A stretch of DNA of 64,000 bases from Prevotella sp. (GCA_017619375.1 JAFZSL010000040.1:100809-164808); one strand, 5' to 3'; shown: positions 1-8,731, counted from the first letter of the stretch. Translations and numbers: made by a program. The notes: generated from the sequence alone by a model not told the origin.

Positions 1-231
1 GTCCCCACGGTCTTCATCATCGCTCTTATGTCATTCCTGACGTATCTGGCAAATCACTACGGTAACGAGATTGCAGAAATGGTTGTTAAAGGTGTCTCTA
101 AAGGGTATGCCGACACAATGAAATACTCTGTCATTTCTTTCATCTTCCTTGCTGCAATTTTCAACCTCTGGTTGAGTTTCAGACTCTTCAAACGATTCCA
201 AATCATCTCCACTAATTGGACCAACCTATGA
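1..231 (+). CDS. C-terminal end of a membrane protein, probably an ABC-type permease (left-truncated)
   Basis: The frame is open from base 1, so this is the last 76 residues of a gene that begins outside the window. Two hydrophobic stretches are visible, near the left edge (FIIALMSFLTYLA) and at YSVISFIFLAAIFNLWLSF, followed by a basic tail (RLFKRFQI). That ending resembles ABC-2 type permease C-termini, and the next gene is a YtrA-type GntR regulator, a class often found beside ABC transporter genes. The stop overlaps the next start as ATGA, so the two are probably cotranscribed. The permease assignment is inference from context; only the membrane character is directly seen. Confidence 0.55.
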   Translation, partial: VPTVFIIALMSFLTYLANHYGNEIAEMVVKGVSKGYADTMKYSVISFIFLAAIFNLWLSFRLFKRFQIISTNWTNL

Positions 232-599
232 CATTCAGCAACGACAAAGCCATATACATCCAGATGGCCGACCGCCTCTGCGATGAGATTCTCTCAGGGA
301 AATACGAGGACGATGCGCGAATCCCGAGTGTTAGGGAATATGCCGTGCTCCTCCAGGTGAACACCAACACCGCCATGAAGGCTTACGACCAATTGGCTCG
401 CGACGAGGTCATCTACAACAAGCGTGGATTGGGCTATTTCGTCAAGCCGGGGGCCAAGGAGCAGATCATGACGGCAAGGAGAAAGGAGTTCCTTGAGGAA
501 CACCTCCCTGAACTCTTCCGAAATATGAAATTGCTGGGCCTCGACATCAAAGACGTCATCAAGGCCTGGGAAGAGATGGACAACAATCTCCCGAAGTAG
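228..599 (+). CDS. GntR-family (YtrA-like) transcriptional regulator
   Basis: This 123-residue protein has an N-terminal winged helix-turn-helix of GntR type (IPSVREYAVLLQVNTNTAMK, then a wing ending RGLGYFV, about residues 1-75). A short helical tail of about 48 residues follows instead of a large ligand-binding domain, as in the YtrA subfamily. It probably represses its own operon with the upstream membrane gene. I chose ATG at 228 rather than TTG at 216 because it makes a 4-bp ATGA overlap with the preceding stop. The inducer and operator are unknown. The gene converges on the synthetase gene, separated by only about 50 bp. Confidence 0.85.
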   Translation: MTFSNDKAIYIQMADRLCDEILSGKYEDDARIPSVREYAVLLQVNTNTAMKAYDQLARDEVIYNKRGLGYFVKPGAKEQIMTARRKEFLEEHLPELFRNMKLLGLDIKDVIKAWEEMDNNLPK

Positions 600-622
600 T
601 AGGGACGGGGCTTGTGCCCGCC
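600..622. repeat. Short GC-rich REP-like word, copy 1
   Basis: A 23-nt word between two convergent genes (core CTTGTGCCCGCC). It differs at only two positions from a second copy at 27927-27949, where a clean hairpin is possible. Here the palindrome is imperfect. It may act as a weak bidirectional terminator or be a decayed REP-like element. Confidence 0.45.
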
Positions 623-651
623 AGCCGGTGAAAACTCCTGCTTTTGGCCTT

Positions 652-3600
652 TCACCACTCCAAACCAATTTGGCGGAGCACCTCTGCGCTGGAAGAACAG
701 TCGATGAGGTTCGGGCGATGGCCTTCCGCCACAGACAAATGGGCGACAGCCGACAATGCCATGGTGCGCATGGCGTTGTCGGCTGACGCCTTTTCCACGG
801 CATCCATGAACAAATGGTCATCCACCACGCGGATATCTGGGACAGAGGTGTCTGGGGAGACGGTATGGCATTGGCTTCTCAGCAGTTCGAGGAAGGTTGG
901 CGCATGGGCTTGGGCGATGTGGAAGACTTTGGGGTCTTCAGTGTCTTGGAATGGCCTTTTCCGCAGCGTTGTCAGACGGAGGATGGCGTCGGCAGCCACA
1001 TCTACAGGGATGAGGCTGACGGGGAGGTCGGCGACAGAAACCGGGACCATGCGCAAAAGGGCACATAGCCGCAATGCCATCGCAAGGCTGTTGGTTTCGG
1101 CATGGCGTTGGAACCGTTTGTCGGATGAGCGTGGCGACAGAGACCCTACGCGCATGATGAGTGCGTCGAGTTGCTTGTCGGCCATCATTTCCAGCACCAA
1201 ACGTTCGGCCATGAACTTGCTATGTGTATAGGGGTCGTCCAATAGTTGGCCGATATGCAAGTCGCGTACGGTCAACGTGGAGGCGCACCCCGACAGCGCA
1301 TCATGGTATCCCGCGATGCCCAGGGTGGACACCTGCACCAATAATGAGTGATGGTCGTGGCAGAATGCTGCTAATCGCGACACCGCTTCTGTGTTCACGG
1401 CATGCAGCAGTGAGGGGCGGGCGAAATGCCTCACATCGGCGGCGCAGTTGATGACCATGGAGAAATGACGACCATGCAACGGGGTGAGGGCGTCGACATC
1501 GGTCAGGTCGCCAGGCACCACGTCGAGATGCCGGAGTTGTTCTTCGGAGAGGGGTTTCCCGAAATAATAGGCATGGGAGTCCTGCAGTCGCTGTTGGGCG
1601 TGTGCCGATGACGCTCCTCTGACAAGGCAACATACGTCTCCCTTCTCGCGCTCCAAATATTCATGGAGCAAATGGATGCCCAGATATCCCGTGCCACCGG
1701 TCAAGAGCATACCTCCTTGGCAGGCATGGCTGTCATCGCTCCTATGGTTCCCATCGCTCCTCAGGCACTGATGTATCCGTGAGTAGTCGCCATCGATGGG
1801 ATAAAGGGTGGTGGTGTGTTCATGGGCCAACTGATGTGCCAGTTTTCTCGGTGTAGGATGTAGAAACACCCATCCGTATTCCGTTTTGCATCCCACTTCT
1901 CCAAGCACTGACATCAGGCTCATGGCTGTCAGCGAAGAACCACCAAGGAGGAAGAAGTCGTCGTCGAGACCCACGGCGTCACATTGCAGCACTTGGCTGA
2001 ATGCGTCGCAGACTACACGTTGGAGGCGTGTGAGTGGGATGGCGGTGGAATGGGAGGTGGAGAATTCGGGAGATGGCAGATTCTTGCGGTCGATTTTCCC
2101 ATTGGATAGCAGGGGAAACTGCTCCATCTCTATCCAACAGGTGGGTACCATGTAGGAAGGAACTTGCTCAAGCATCGCCTGCATCAGTGTCTTTTCGTCC
2201 GTCGTCTCTTTGGAAGTGTAGTAGGCGCATAGTTGGGTGCGTCCCTGGTGGGTGGCTGTGGTGACGCAGGCTGATGTGACATGGGGGAGATGGGCGACGA
2301 GGCGTTCCACCTCGTCAAGGCTCACCCTGTAGCCGTTCACTTTCACCAAACGGTCCAAACGCCCCATGTATTCCAACTGCCACTCCTCATTCCATCGCGC
2401 CAGGTCGCCGGTGTGATAAAGGAGGGGCATGGGTTCTCTGGGATTTCTGCTATCCCTGGTGTCCATAGGAGTGAATCTCTCCTTTGTCAGTAGTGGGTCT
2501 TTCCAATAGCCGGTGGCAAGTTGCGGCCCCGACAGGCAGAGTTCGCCGACGGCACCTTGGGGAAGGAGTCGGCCGTGGTGGTCCAACACGTAGGCGGCGG
2601 TGTTGTCAAGGGGGCGGCCGATGGGGATGGTGGCGTATGTGCGCCCTTGTTCCAGTTCGTAATAGGTGGCATCCACGCAGAATTCCGTAGGCCCGTAGGT
2701 GTTGTAGATGTGGCAGGTCGACGCCGGGACGTTCATCAGTTGTTCACCACCAAGACAGATGTAGTCGAGTGTGGGGTGGGGACGGCTTGCCACCAGGGCG
2801 CCCATCTGCGTGGTGTAGCAGCCGCCGGTGATGTGGTGGTCGTCGAGGAACAGGTGGAGTTTGTCCATGTCATGCCTCACCTCTTCGGGCATCATATGGA
2901 CGCTTCCCCCGACGGTGAGGACGGGGAACAGGTCTTCCACGTGGGCGTCGAAGGTCAGGGAGGAATGGCAACTGATGCGACTGTGTGCGTCTATGTGCCA
3001 GCGACGCACGATGAAATGCAGCAGGTTGGTCAGGGCGCGATGCGGGAGCATCACACCTTTTGCATGGCCTGTCGTGCCTGATGTGAAAATCATGTAGGCA
3101 GTGTCGTCGGGAAGGACCCGGGGAAGTTGGATGACACTTCCTGAGGCGGGGTGGGGGAGGCGCATGGGGTCGAGCGTCACTCTTAGGTTGGCATCCGTGA
3201 CAATCGCCTCGCGGTAGGTTTCCGGCCAGGAAGGGGCGAGGGGCACGTAGGCGGCTCCTGACAGCATGATACCGACGACGGCCGTCAGGAATCCGCAGCA
3301 GGGGATGGCTGTCACGCCGACGAAATCGCCTCGTCCCACACCCTGTTCTGCGAGCCAATACGCCACGTCGCTCGCCGCACTTTCCAACTGTGCGTAGGTC
3401 AGCGTCTCGCGACCATCATCCACCGCCACGGCATCAGGGGTGCTGCTCGCTTGCGCTTGCCACAGGTCCAGGAAAGTCTTGTCGGCATCATAAGGCACCC
3501 GTTCGCCTTGCGACAGATGGATGATGTCCGTTCGCTCTTTTTCGTCCACAAGTTCAACGTTCTTGATGGCAAGGTGGGGGTGTCTCAGCATTTGTTGGAT

Positions 3601-4845
3601 GCAGCGTGACATGCACCTGGCGAACATCTCCAAGGTCTCTTCCCCTTGGTATGACGCACTCGCATCGACACGAATCTCATACTCTTGGTCACTGGCATAG
3701 ACAATGCACCCCAGCCCGTTGCCGGCTACGCCCTTGCGGAGTTGAACGCCCTCCACTGATGCTCCGCCCACGGTGACGCGCTCAAGGATGTCGTTCCCCT
3801 GGAAGGCGAAAGTGGCTTCCGCGCTTTTGAGCAGGTCGCGACAGAAATGGGTGTAGGGGTAGATGGAGTGACGCAGGGAGGCGGTCAGCAAAGGCCTGAG
3901 GCTGTGAAGATAGTCCAATATTGAAACGTCGGCAGCCAACTCGCTCACCATGGGGATGGTCTTGACAAACATGCCATAGGCATCTCGATACTTGCGGATG
4001 CGGCCGTGGGTGAGGGTGGCGAAGGCCACGCGGGGGGTGTGGCACAACTTCGACAATACGATGCAGAAAGCACCCATCAGCAGTTGGTTGGGGGTGGTGT
4101 GGTGGGTCTCGCACCATTGGTCGATGGATGAACGGGGAACCCTCTGGCTGACAACGAATCCGCTGTCAGACTGCTTCCCGGCAAGTGTGTGCGCACTGTG
4201 ACGACGGGATTCCCGTTGCTCTCTTGGTTCGTGGTTGGTTGTGGAGGGTAATGCGGTGAACTCCACATCGGTGAAAAGTGCATGATGGTACGCCTTGGCG
4301 GCCTGGTAGGCTGGGGTGGAGGACTGCCGTTCCTCTTCTTCGGCTTGGTCGTAGAGCAGATGGTCGCCGTCTTCCAGAGGCTGGCCTGCATAGGCTGCTG
4401 GCAGGTCTCGTCCCATGAAGCAATGGGCGATGGTGATGCCGTCGGCGATGACATGGTGGAAGTCGGACAGCAACCAATGGTGCGTCTCCGTTTCCACCAC
4501 CTCGAAACGACACAAGGGATGGGGGGAGAACAACTGGAAAGGGCGGACAAAACTGTCGCGTATGTAGGCGAGGACCTCGGATTCCTTCATCCTGCGGAGT
4601 GGCACCGTCACCTCCATTTCCGCATCGGCATATTGCCGGGGAATGCCTCTCTCGGAGAAGACAAGCCGGGTGCGGAGTGTCGGGCGGCTTCTCACGATGG
4701 CCTTGACGGCGAGTACGAGTCTGTCTGCATCCACCTCCTTGGGGAATGGGATGGCGGAAGGCAGGTTGTAGGAGGTGGACCCTGGGTGTTGCCCGCAAGC
4801 CACCACGATGCCCGTCTGCGATTGTGACAGTGGATAGGTTTTCAC
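652..4845 (-). CDS. Single-module nonribosomal peptide synthetase, C-A-T-R (terminal thioester reductase)
   Basis: About 1397 residues. The order is a condensation domain with an intact HHVIADG active site (about 130-136); an adenylation domain with FTSGTTGHAKG (about 587-597), YNTYGPTE (about 714-721), YHTGDL, NGYRVSLDEVE and the catalytic-lysine motif NGKIDRK; a carrier domain with LGGSS (serine about 971); and an NAD(P)-binding reductase with TGGTGYLG (about 1049-1056) and a YTHSK catalytic pair. Such enzymes acylate or condense one selected amino acid and release it reductively as an aldehyde or alcohol. GTG at 4845 is chosen because the sequence becomes family-like at KTYPLSQSQ. In-frame TTG at 4890 and GTG at 4875 lie upstream of or inside the apparent promoter. 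No phosphopantetheinyl transferase or transporter is adjacent inside the window. Confidence 0.88.
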   Translation of the reverse strand: MKTYPLSQSQTGIVVACGQHPGSTSYNLPSAIPFPKEVDADRLVLAVKAIVRSRPTLRTRLVFSERGIPRQYADAEMEVTVPLRRMKESEVLAYIRDSFVRPFQLFSPHPLCRFEVVETETHHWLLSDFHHVIADGITIAHCFMGRDLPAAYAGQPLEDGDHLLYDQAEEEERQSSTPAYQAAKAYHHALFTDVEFTALPSTTNHEPREQRESRRHSAHTLAGKQSDSGFVVSQRVPRSSIDQWCETHHTTPNQLLMGAFCIVLSKLCHTPRVAFATLTHGRIRKYRDAYGMFVKTIPMVSELAADVSILDYLHSLRPLLTASLRHSIYPYTHFCRDLLKSAEATFAFQGNDILERVTVGGASVEGVQLRKGVAGNGLGCIVYASDQEYEIRVDASASYQGEETLEMFARCMSRCIQQMLRHPHLAIKNVELVDEKERTDIIHLSQGERVPYDADKTFLDLWQAQASSTPDAVAVDDGRETLTYAQLESAASDVAYWLAEQGVGRGDFVGVTAIPCCGFLTAVVGIMLSGAAYVPLAPSWPETYREAIVTDANLRVTLDPMRLPHPASGSVIQLPRVLPDDTAYMIFTSGTTGHAKGVMLPHRALTNLLHFIVRRWHIDAHSRISCHSSLTFDAHVEDLFPVLTVGGSVHMMPEEVRHDMDKLHLFLDDHHITGGCYTTQMGALVASRPHPTLDYICLGGEQLMNVPASTCHIYNTYGPTEFCVDATYYELEQGRTYATIPIGRPLDNTAAYVLDHHGRLLPQGAVGELCLSGPQLATGYWKDPLLTKERFTPMDTRDSRNPREPMPLLYHTGDLARWNEEWQLEYMGRLDRLVKVNGYRVSLDEVERLVAHLPHVTSACVTTATHQGRTQLCAYYTSKETTDEKTLMQAMLEQVPSYMVPTCWIEMEQFPLLSNGKIDRKNLPSPEFSTSHSTAIPLTRLQRVVCDAFSQVLQCDAVGLDDDFFLLGGSSLTAMSLMSVLGEVGCKTEYGWVFLHPTPRKLAHQLAHEHTTTLYPIDGDYSRIHQCLRSDGNHRSDDSHACQGGMLLTGGTGYLGIHLLHEYLEREKGDVCCLVRGASSAHAQQRLQDSHAYYFGKPLSEEQLRHLDVVPGDLTDVDALTPLHGRHFSMVINCAADVRHFARPSLLHAVNTEAVSRLAAFCHDHHSLLVQVSTLGIAGYHDALSGCASTLTVRDLHIGQLLDDPYTHSKFMAERLVLEMMADKQLDALIMRVGSLSPRSSDKRFQRHAETNSLAMALRLCALLRMVPVSVADLPVSLIPVDVAADAILRLTTLRKRPFQDTEDPKVFHIAQAHAPTFLELLRSQCHTVSPDTSVPDIRVVDDHLFMDAVEKASADNAMRTMALSAVAHLSVAEGHRPNLIDCSSSAEVLRQIGLEW

Positions 4846-4849
4846 GCTG

Positions 4850-4857
4850 CAAAAATA
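4850..4857 (-). promoter_or_regulatory. Bacteroidetes -7 box for the synthetase gene
   Basis: Read on the minus strand this is TATTTTTG, a match to TAnnTTTG. It ends only four bases before the GTG at 4845, so the mRNA would be leaderless or nearly so if this box is used. Confidence 0.4.
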
Positions 4858-4921
4858 GACAATAAAATGAATCACACCTTCAAAAAACAATCTAAAATAA
4901 CCTTTTTTCCTCGATTTTCAT

Positions 4922-4929
4922 TATCTTTG
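4922..4929 (+). promoter_or_regulatory. Bacteroidetes -7 box for the LOG-family gene
   Basis: TATCTTTG matches TAnnTTTG and lies 22 bases before the ATG at 4952, divergent from the synthetase promoter. No convincing TTTG box is seen upstream. Confidence 0.5.
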
Positions 4930-4951
4930 CCACACCTTAAGCAAAATACAT

Positions 4952-5911
4952 ATGTTTACTATTAGCAACGAGAAGGATTTGACACAGGTCGTGGAGTATC
5001 TCAAGGATGTTCCCTACGAGGTGTCGCGCAGCCGACTTTATGATGCGGCGGAGTTGTATGACGGCTTTGTTCCTTGCGACGAAGATAGTTTTACCAGTTG
5101 TTACGACACGAGGGTGTACCAACATTTCGTATCAAAGGGCAAGCAGACCGAAGACGTGATGGAGTTGCTCGCCCGCACCCTTCACGACCATGGCATCCAT
5201 GTGGCACTCAACGACTTCTTCCATCAGCATGACCCACGAAAATGCGTGGGGGTCATGGGAGGACACGCCTTGCTGCGCACCGATGCCATGTTCCGTGAAA
5301 TCGTGTTGTTGTCAAAAAGGCTCACCGAACTTGGCTTCTGTATGCTCACCGGTGGTGGACCGGGAGCCATGGAGGCCACCCATCTCGGAGCGTGGATGGC
5401 GGGGAGGAGCGGTGAAGAGACCGGGGACGCTGTGAAGATGCTGGCCGATGCGCCTTCATTCAAGGACAAAGGTTGGCTGGCAACTGCTTTCAACGTCATG
5501 GAAAAATACCCGCAGCATAAGTTCCATAGCCTGGGAATGCCGACTTGGCTCTATGGGCATGAACCGTCTACGCCTTTTGCCACACATATTGCCAAGTTCT
5601 TTGAGAACAGCATCCGCGAGGACAGCATACTCACCCTTGCCTATGCTGGAATCGTCTACACCCCGGGAAGTGCGGGCACGATGCAGGAAATCTTCCAGGA
5701 CGCCGTGCAGAACCACTACCTCTCCTTCGGCTTCTCCAGCCCCATGGTGTTCTTGGGGAAGGATTTCTGGATCAACGAGATGCCTGTCTATCCCCTCCTC
5801 GAAGGCCTCGTGAGCACCGGCAAATACAAAAACCTCATCCTCTCTCTCACCGACAGCCTTGACGAGGTGGTGGATGCTCTCTTGAAATTCCAATCAGGGA
5901 AAAAGGAGTGA
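4952..5911 (+). CDS. LOG-family (lysine decarboxylase-like fold) nucleotide-binding protein
   Basis: 319 residues, cytosolic, no signal peptide. The centre carries a Rossmann-like core: GVMGGHAL, then FCMLTGGGPGAMEATHLGAW. Later comes YTPGSAGTMQEIFQD, a variant of the PGGxGTxxE motif with serine-alanine replacing the usual residues. LOG proteins include nucleoside 5'-monophosphate phosphoribohydrolases, but the substrate here cannot be fixed from the motifs. The roughly 90-residue N-terminal extension before the core makes it longer than the short LOG proteins (about 190 residues). It is divergently transcribed from the synthetase gene; a functional link is unproven. Confidence 0.8.
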   Translation: MFTISNEKDLTQVVEYLKDVPYEVSRSRLYDAAELYDGFVPCDEDSFTSCYDTRVYQHFVSKGKQTEDVMELLARTLHDHGIHVALNDFFHQHDPRKCVGVMGGHALLRTDAMFREIVLLSKRLTELGFCMLTGGGPGAMEATHLGAWMAGRSGEETGDAVKMLADAPSFKDKGWLATAFNVMEKYPQHKFHSLGMPTWLYGHEPSTPFATHIAKFFENSIREDSILTLAYAGIVYTPGSAGTMQEIFQDAVQNHYLSFGFSSPMVFLGKDFWINEMPVYPLLEGLVSTGKYKNLILSLTDSLDEVVDALLKFQSGKKE

Positions 5912-6035
5912 AAACACCTGTCACGCACTCGGTTTTGCCACTTCGTTCGTTGAAGAATCAATCGAACGATACGAACGTGTACGCCCGCCTCAAAAGATGT
6001 CAGTTTAACATGGACGAGAAACAAAAAATATCGCT

Positions 6036-6070
6036 TTTGTTTTGTTTTCCACTTTCTTTTACTATATTTG
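6036..6070 (+). promoter_or_regulatory. Promoter of the LRR protein / queH pair
   Basis: TTTG boxes at 6036-6039 and 6041-6044 precede TATATTTG at 6063-6070, an 18-23 nt spacing typical of Bacteroidetes promoters. The predicted leader to the ATG at 6190 is about 110 nt and holds an inverted repeat (CAAGCG ... CGCTTG) near its start. Confidence 0.6.
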
Positions 6071-6189
6071 CACATTGATTGGCAAGCGTGGCCCATCGTG
6101 CCTCGCTTGGCGTTAAGGTGGGCTTTTCCATCGTCATGTGATGAATGGAACACACCTGAAATGGATGTTAAAGACAAATATGTGAAGTT

Positions 6190-7965
6190 ATGAACAGGTT
6201 TTTGATGGCCATGCTTTTGTCTCTTGTAGCCACGATGCAGGCAAAGGCTCAGTATGACCTTTACGTGGAGGTGTATGAGGCAGGAACCTTGGAGGCGGAG
6301 GTCAAGCAGATCTCCGAGGATGCATATGGCATCACCTCGATGAAAGTCTTCGGTCCCCTCAACGGTAAGGATATGATGTTCATCCGCGACTTGTGCGGAG
6401 TGAAAGGCTTTTCCGAACCCACGGAAGGCCAGTTGAAAGTGATTGATTTGGAGAACACATACATCGTGGACTCCTACGAACCTTATTTGAATCTGCAAGG
6501 CAGGGACCTCTACTCGCAGTTCGGGCATTTCGGCACATGCTTCCTCTACAACTGCAAGAACCTGGAACAAGTGGTGCTGCCTGATGGCTTGGAATGCATC
6601 GATTCGCTCGCTTTTGCCAACTGTGTGAATCTCAAGTTTTTGGACATCCCTTATATGGTGTCTTCCATCGGCTATGGCGCTTGTGTGGGATGCGACAACA
6701 TCGTTGCTCTCAGGGTGCCCGACGGCGTGACGGAAATCGGAGTGGGGGCTTTCCAGCAGATGCGACGGTTGAAGGAACTTTCCTTGGGCGATGGCGTGGA
6801 GAAAATCGACAACTCTCTCATCATGTATGATGACAGTTTGGAAATCATCAACCTCGGGAGAAAATTCAAAACATTCAATCCCGTGGTGTTCTATACCGCC
6901 AAGGGGCTAAATGAATTGTTCGTGGTGTCGGACAACCCCTATTATTCCTCGGAAGATGGCATATTGTATACCGTGGAAAAAGACACCTTGGTCTCCTTTC
7001 CCCCGGCTTTGGAAGTGGAGGATTTCAAGATGCCTTTGGAAATAAGGGATGTCGCCCAATATGCCTTCTGCAACGCCAGGTTCCTGCAGACAGTGGAATG
7101 CTCCCCAAACCTTGAGTCCATCGATTCCCTGGCTTTCTTCGGGTGCACCGCCTTGAAGGAAGTGAACCTTGATGATGGGTTGAAACATATCGGCTTTGGC
7201 GCCTTCGGCATGCCGATTGGCGAGGAGTCTGCTTTGGAACAGTTGCTCATCCCCGCCTCTGTCTCCGACATCGAGGGAGGAGCCTTCATCCTCAACACCG
7301 CCCTTCAGGCAATCCAGGTGGATGAGGCCAATCCCTATTACGTCGCCGACGAGCAAGGTATGCTTTTCTCCAAGGACTACAGACGCTTGTGCCATGTGCC
7401 TTGCGTGGCTGAGGAGGTCAATCTGCCTGAGACAGTGGAAGAGGTGGGGGCGTACGCCTTCGCGGGGGCGATGGGCATGAAATCCATCTCCATTCCCGAC
7501 CATGTGAAGACCATAGGCGACGGGGCTTTCGCCTACGCTTCCGCCTTGACCGACTTGTTCCTTGGCGAGGGGGTGGAAAAGGTGGGCGACCTGGTGCTCG
7601 ACGAGTGTGAGGCTCTTGAGAACCTCTACCTTTTCGCTCCGGACATTCCCGAGGAGAACCTGCAACCCTACTCCTTCCTCGACACGAGCGGGGCAGTGAT
7701 GGAGCAATGCTTGCTCCATGTCCTTCCCGGAACAGCAATGAACTACCTGACCAAGAAAGGCTTTTATTCGGAGGAGTTTGACGCCTTCTTTTTCAAGGAT
7801 GTCACAGAGATGGAACATCCAGAAGGAGTGGCTGACTTGGAAGTCGCACGCGACGCTCAGGTGAAGGTGTTCGATACTACCGGAAAACGGTTGGATGGAC
7901 TGACACGAGGACTGAACATCATCACCTCGCCTGGTCACAAGACACTCAAACGGTTGGTGAAGTAA
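6190..7965 (+). CDS. Secreted BspA-like leucine-rich repeat (LRR_5) surface protein
   Basis: 591 residues with a signal peptide ending near AKAQ (about residue 21). The body is a run of BspA-type LRR units of the pattern LxxVxLPDGLxxIxxxAFxxCxxLxxLxIP, for example VVLPDGLECIDSLAFANC and VRVPDGV-like units, interrupted twice by NPYY spacer segments (about residues 245 and 380). The last 40 residues (VKVFDTTGKRLDGL, then KTLKRLVK) resemble a type IX secretion C-terminal sorting domain, suggesting cell-surface delivery. BspA-family proteins often mediate adhesion; the ligand is unknown. Its stop overlaps the queH start by one base (TAATG). Confidence 0.85.
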   Translation: MNRFLMAMLLSLVATMQAKAQYDLYVEVYEAGTLEAEVKQISEDAYGITSMKVFGPLNGKDMMFIRDLCGVKGFSEPTEGQLKVIDLENTYIVDSYEPYLNLQGRDLYSQFGHFGTCFLYNCKNLEQVVLPDGLECIDSLAFANCVNLKFLDIPYMVSSIGYGACVGCDNIVALRVPDGVTEIGVGAFQQMRRLKELSLGDGVEKIDNSLIMYDDSLEIINLGRKFKTFNPVVFYTAKGLNELFVVSDNPYYSSEDGILYTVEKDTLVSFPPALEVEDFKMPLEIRDVAQYAFCNARFLQTVECSPNLESIDSLAFFGCTALKEVNLDDGLKHIGFGAFGMPIGEESALEQLLIPASVSDIEGGAFILNTALQAIQVDEANPYYVADEQGMLFSKDYRRLCHVPCVAEEVNLPETVEEVGAYAFAGAMGMKSISIPDHVKTIGDGAFAYASALTDLFLGEGVEKVGDLVLDECEALENLYLFAPDIPEENLQPYSFLDTSGAVMEQCLLHVLPGTAMNYLTKKGFYSEEFDAFFFKDVTEMEHPEGVADLEVARDAQVKVFDTTGKRLDGLTRGLNIITSPGHKTLKRLVK

Positions 7966-8549
7966 TGGGCAAGGAGAAAGCCATCGTCGTCCCTGAGGGT
8001 GCCGAACAGGTGCTCTTGCACGCTTGCTGCGCTCCATGCTCCACCGCCATCGTGGAGTGGATGGTGAGCCATGGCGTCACGCCGGTGGTGTTTTACTATA
8101 ATCCCAACATCTTCCCTCAGGAGGAATACCTTGTCAGAAAGGAAGAGAGCAAGCGCCATGCCGAACTCTTGGGGCTGGAATGGGTGGATGGCGACTATGA
8201 CCATGCCCGGTGGAAGGAATGTGCCATGGGCATGGAAAACGAGCCCGAACGTGGAAGGAGATGCCTGGAATGTTTCAAGATGCGTCTCGTAGAGGCGGCA
8301 AAAGAGGCAAGGAAAAGGGGCATCACCCATTTTGCCACCACATTGGCCTCGTCGAGATGGAAGAGCATCGAACAGGTGAACGAGGCCGGCATGGCGGCTC
8401 AGGAGAAGGTGCCGGGCACCATGTTCTGGGCACAGAACTGGCGCAAGGGTGGGCTCTATGAGCGGCGCAACCAACTTCTTAAGGAATATGCCTTCTACAA
8501 CCAACAATATTGTGGTTGTGAATTCAGTATGCGAAAACAGGAAACATGA
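7965..8549 (+). CDS. queH: Epoxyqueuosine reductase QueH
   Basis: 194 residues. It shows the QueH (formerly DUF208) signature: HACCAPCS near residue 20, YYNPNIFPQEEY about residue 45, a second cysteine pair in CLECFKMR about residue 102, and a C-terminal YCGCEFS. In the family these cysteines hold a [4Fe-4S] cluster and metal used for the last step of queuosine synthesis, epoxyqueuosine to queuosine in tRNA. Length is normal. It is translationally coupled to the upstream LRR gene, which looks like convenience of expression rather than shared function. Confidence 0.9.
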   Translation: MGKEKAIVVPEGAEQVLLHACCAPCSTAIVEWMVSHGVTPVVFYYNPNIFPQEEYLVRKEESKRHAELLGLEWVDGDYDHARWKECAMGMENEPERGRRCLECFKMRLVEAAKEARKRGITHFATTLASSRWKSIEQVNEAGMAAQEKVPGTMFWAQNWRKGGLYERRNQLLKEYAFYNQQYCGCEFSMRKQET

Positions 8550-8731
8550 TGATGTGAAGTCGGTTTAGACCATGTCATCTCACTTGTTTGTTCGTGTATG
8601 AACCACGGGATTTGAACCCATCGTTGCGGCAATCACATGACCTGTCATAGGGCAATTATATATGGAAAAATGAATATTTCATTTAGTAAGAGATGTTTAC
8701 ATATTTCAAGTAACTTCTATTTTACCTAATT

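Noticed and set aside
8590-8660. Possible tRNA gene on the minus strand
   Set aside because: Only a T-arm-like hairpin is present; no 7-bp acceptor stem, anticodon arm or CCA can be built, so it is noted only as a possible remnant.
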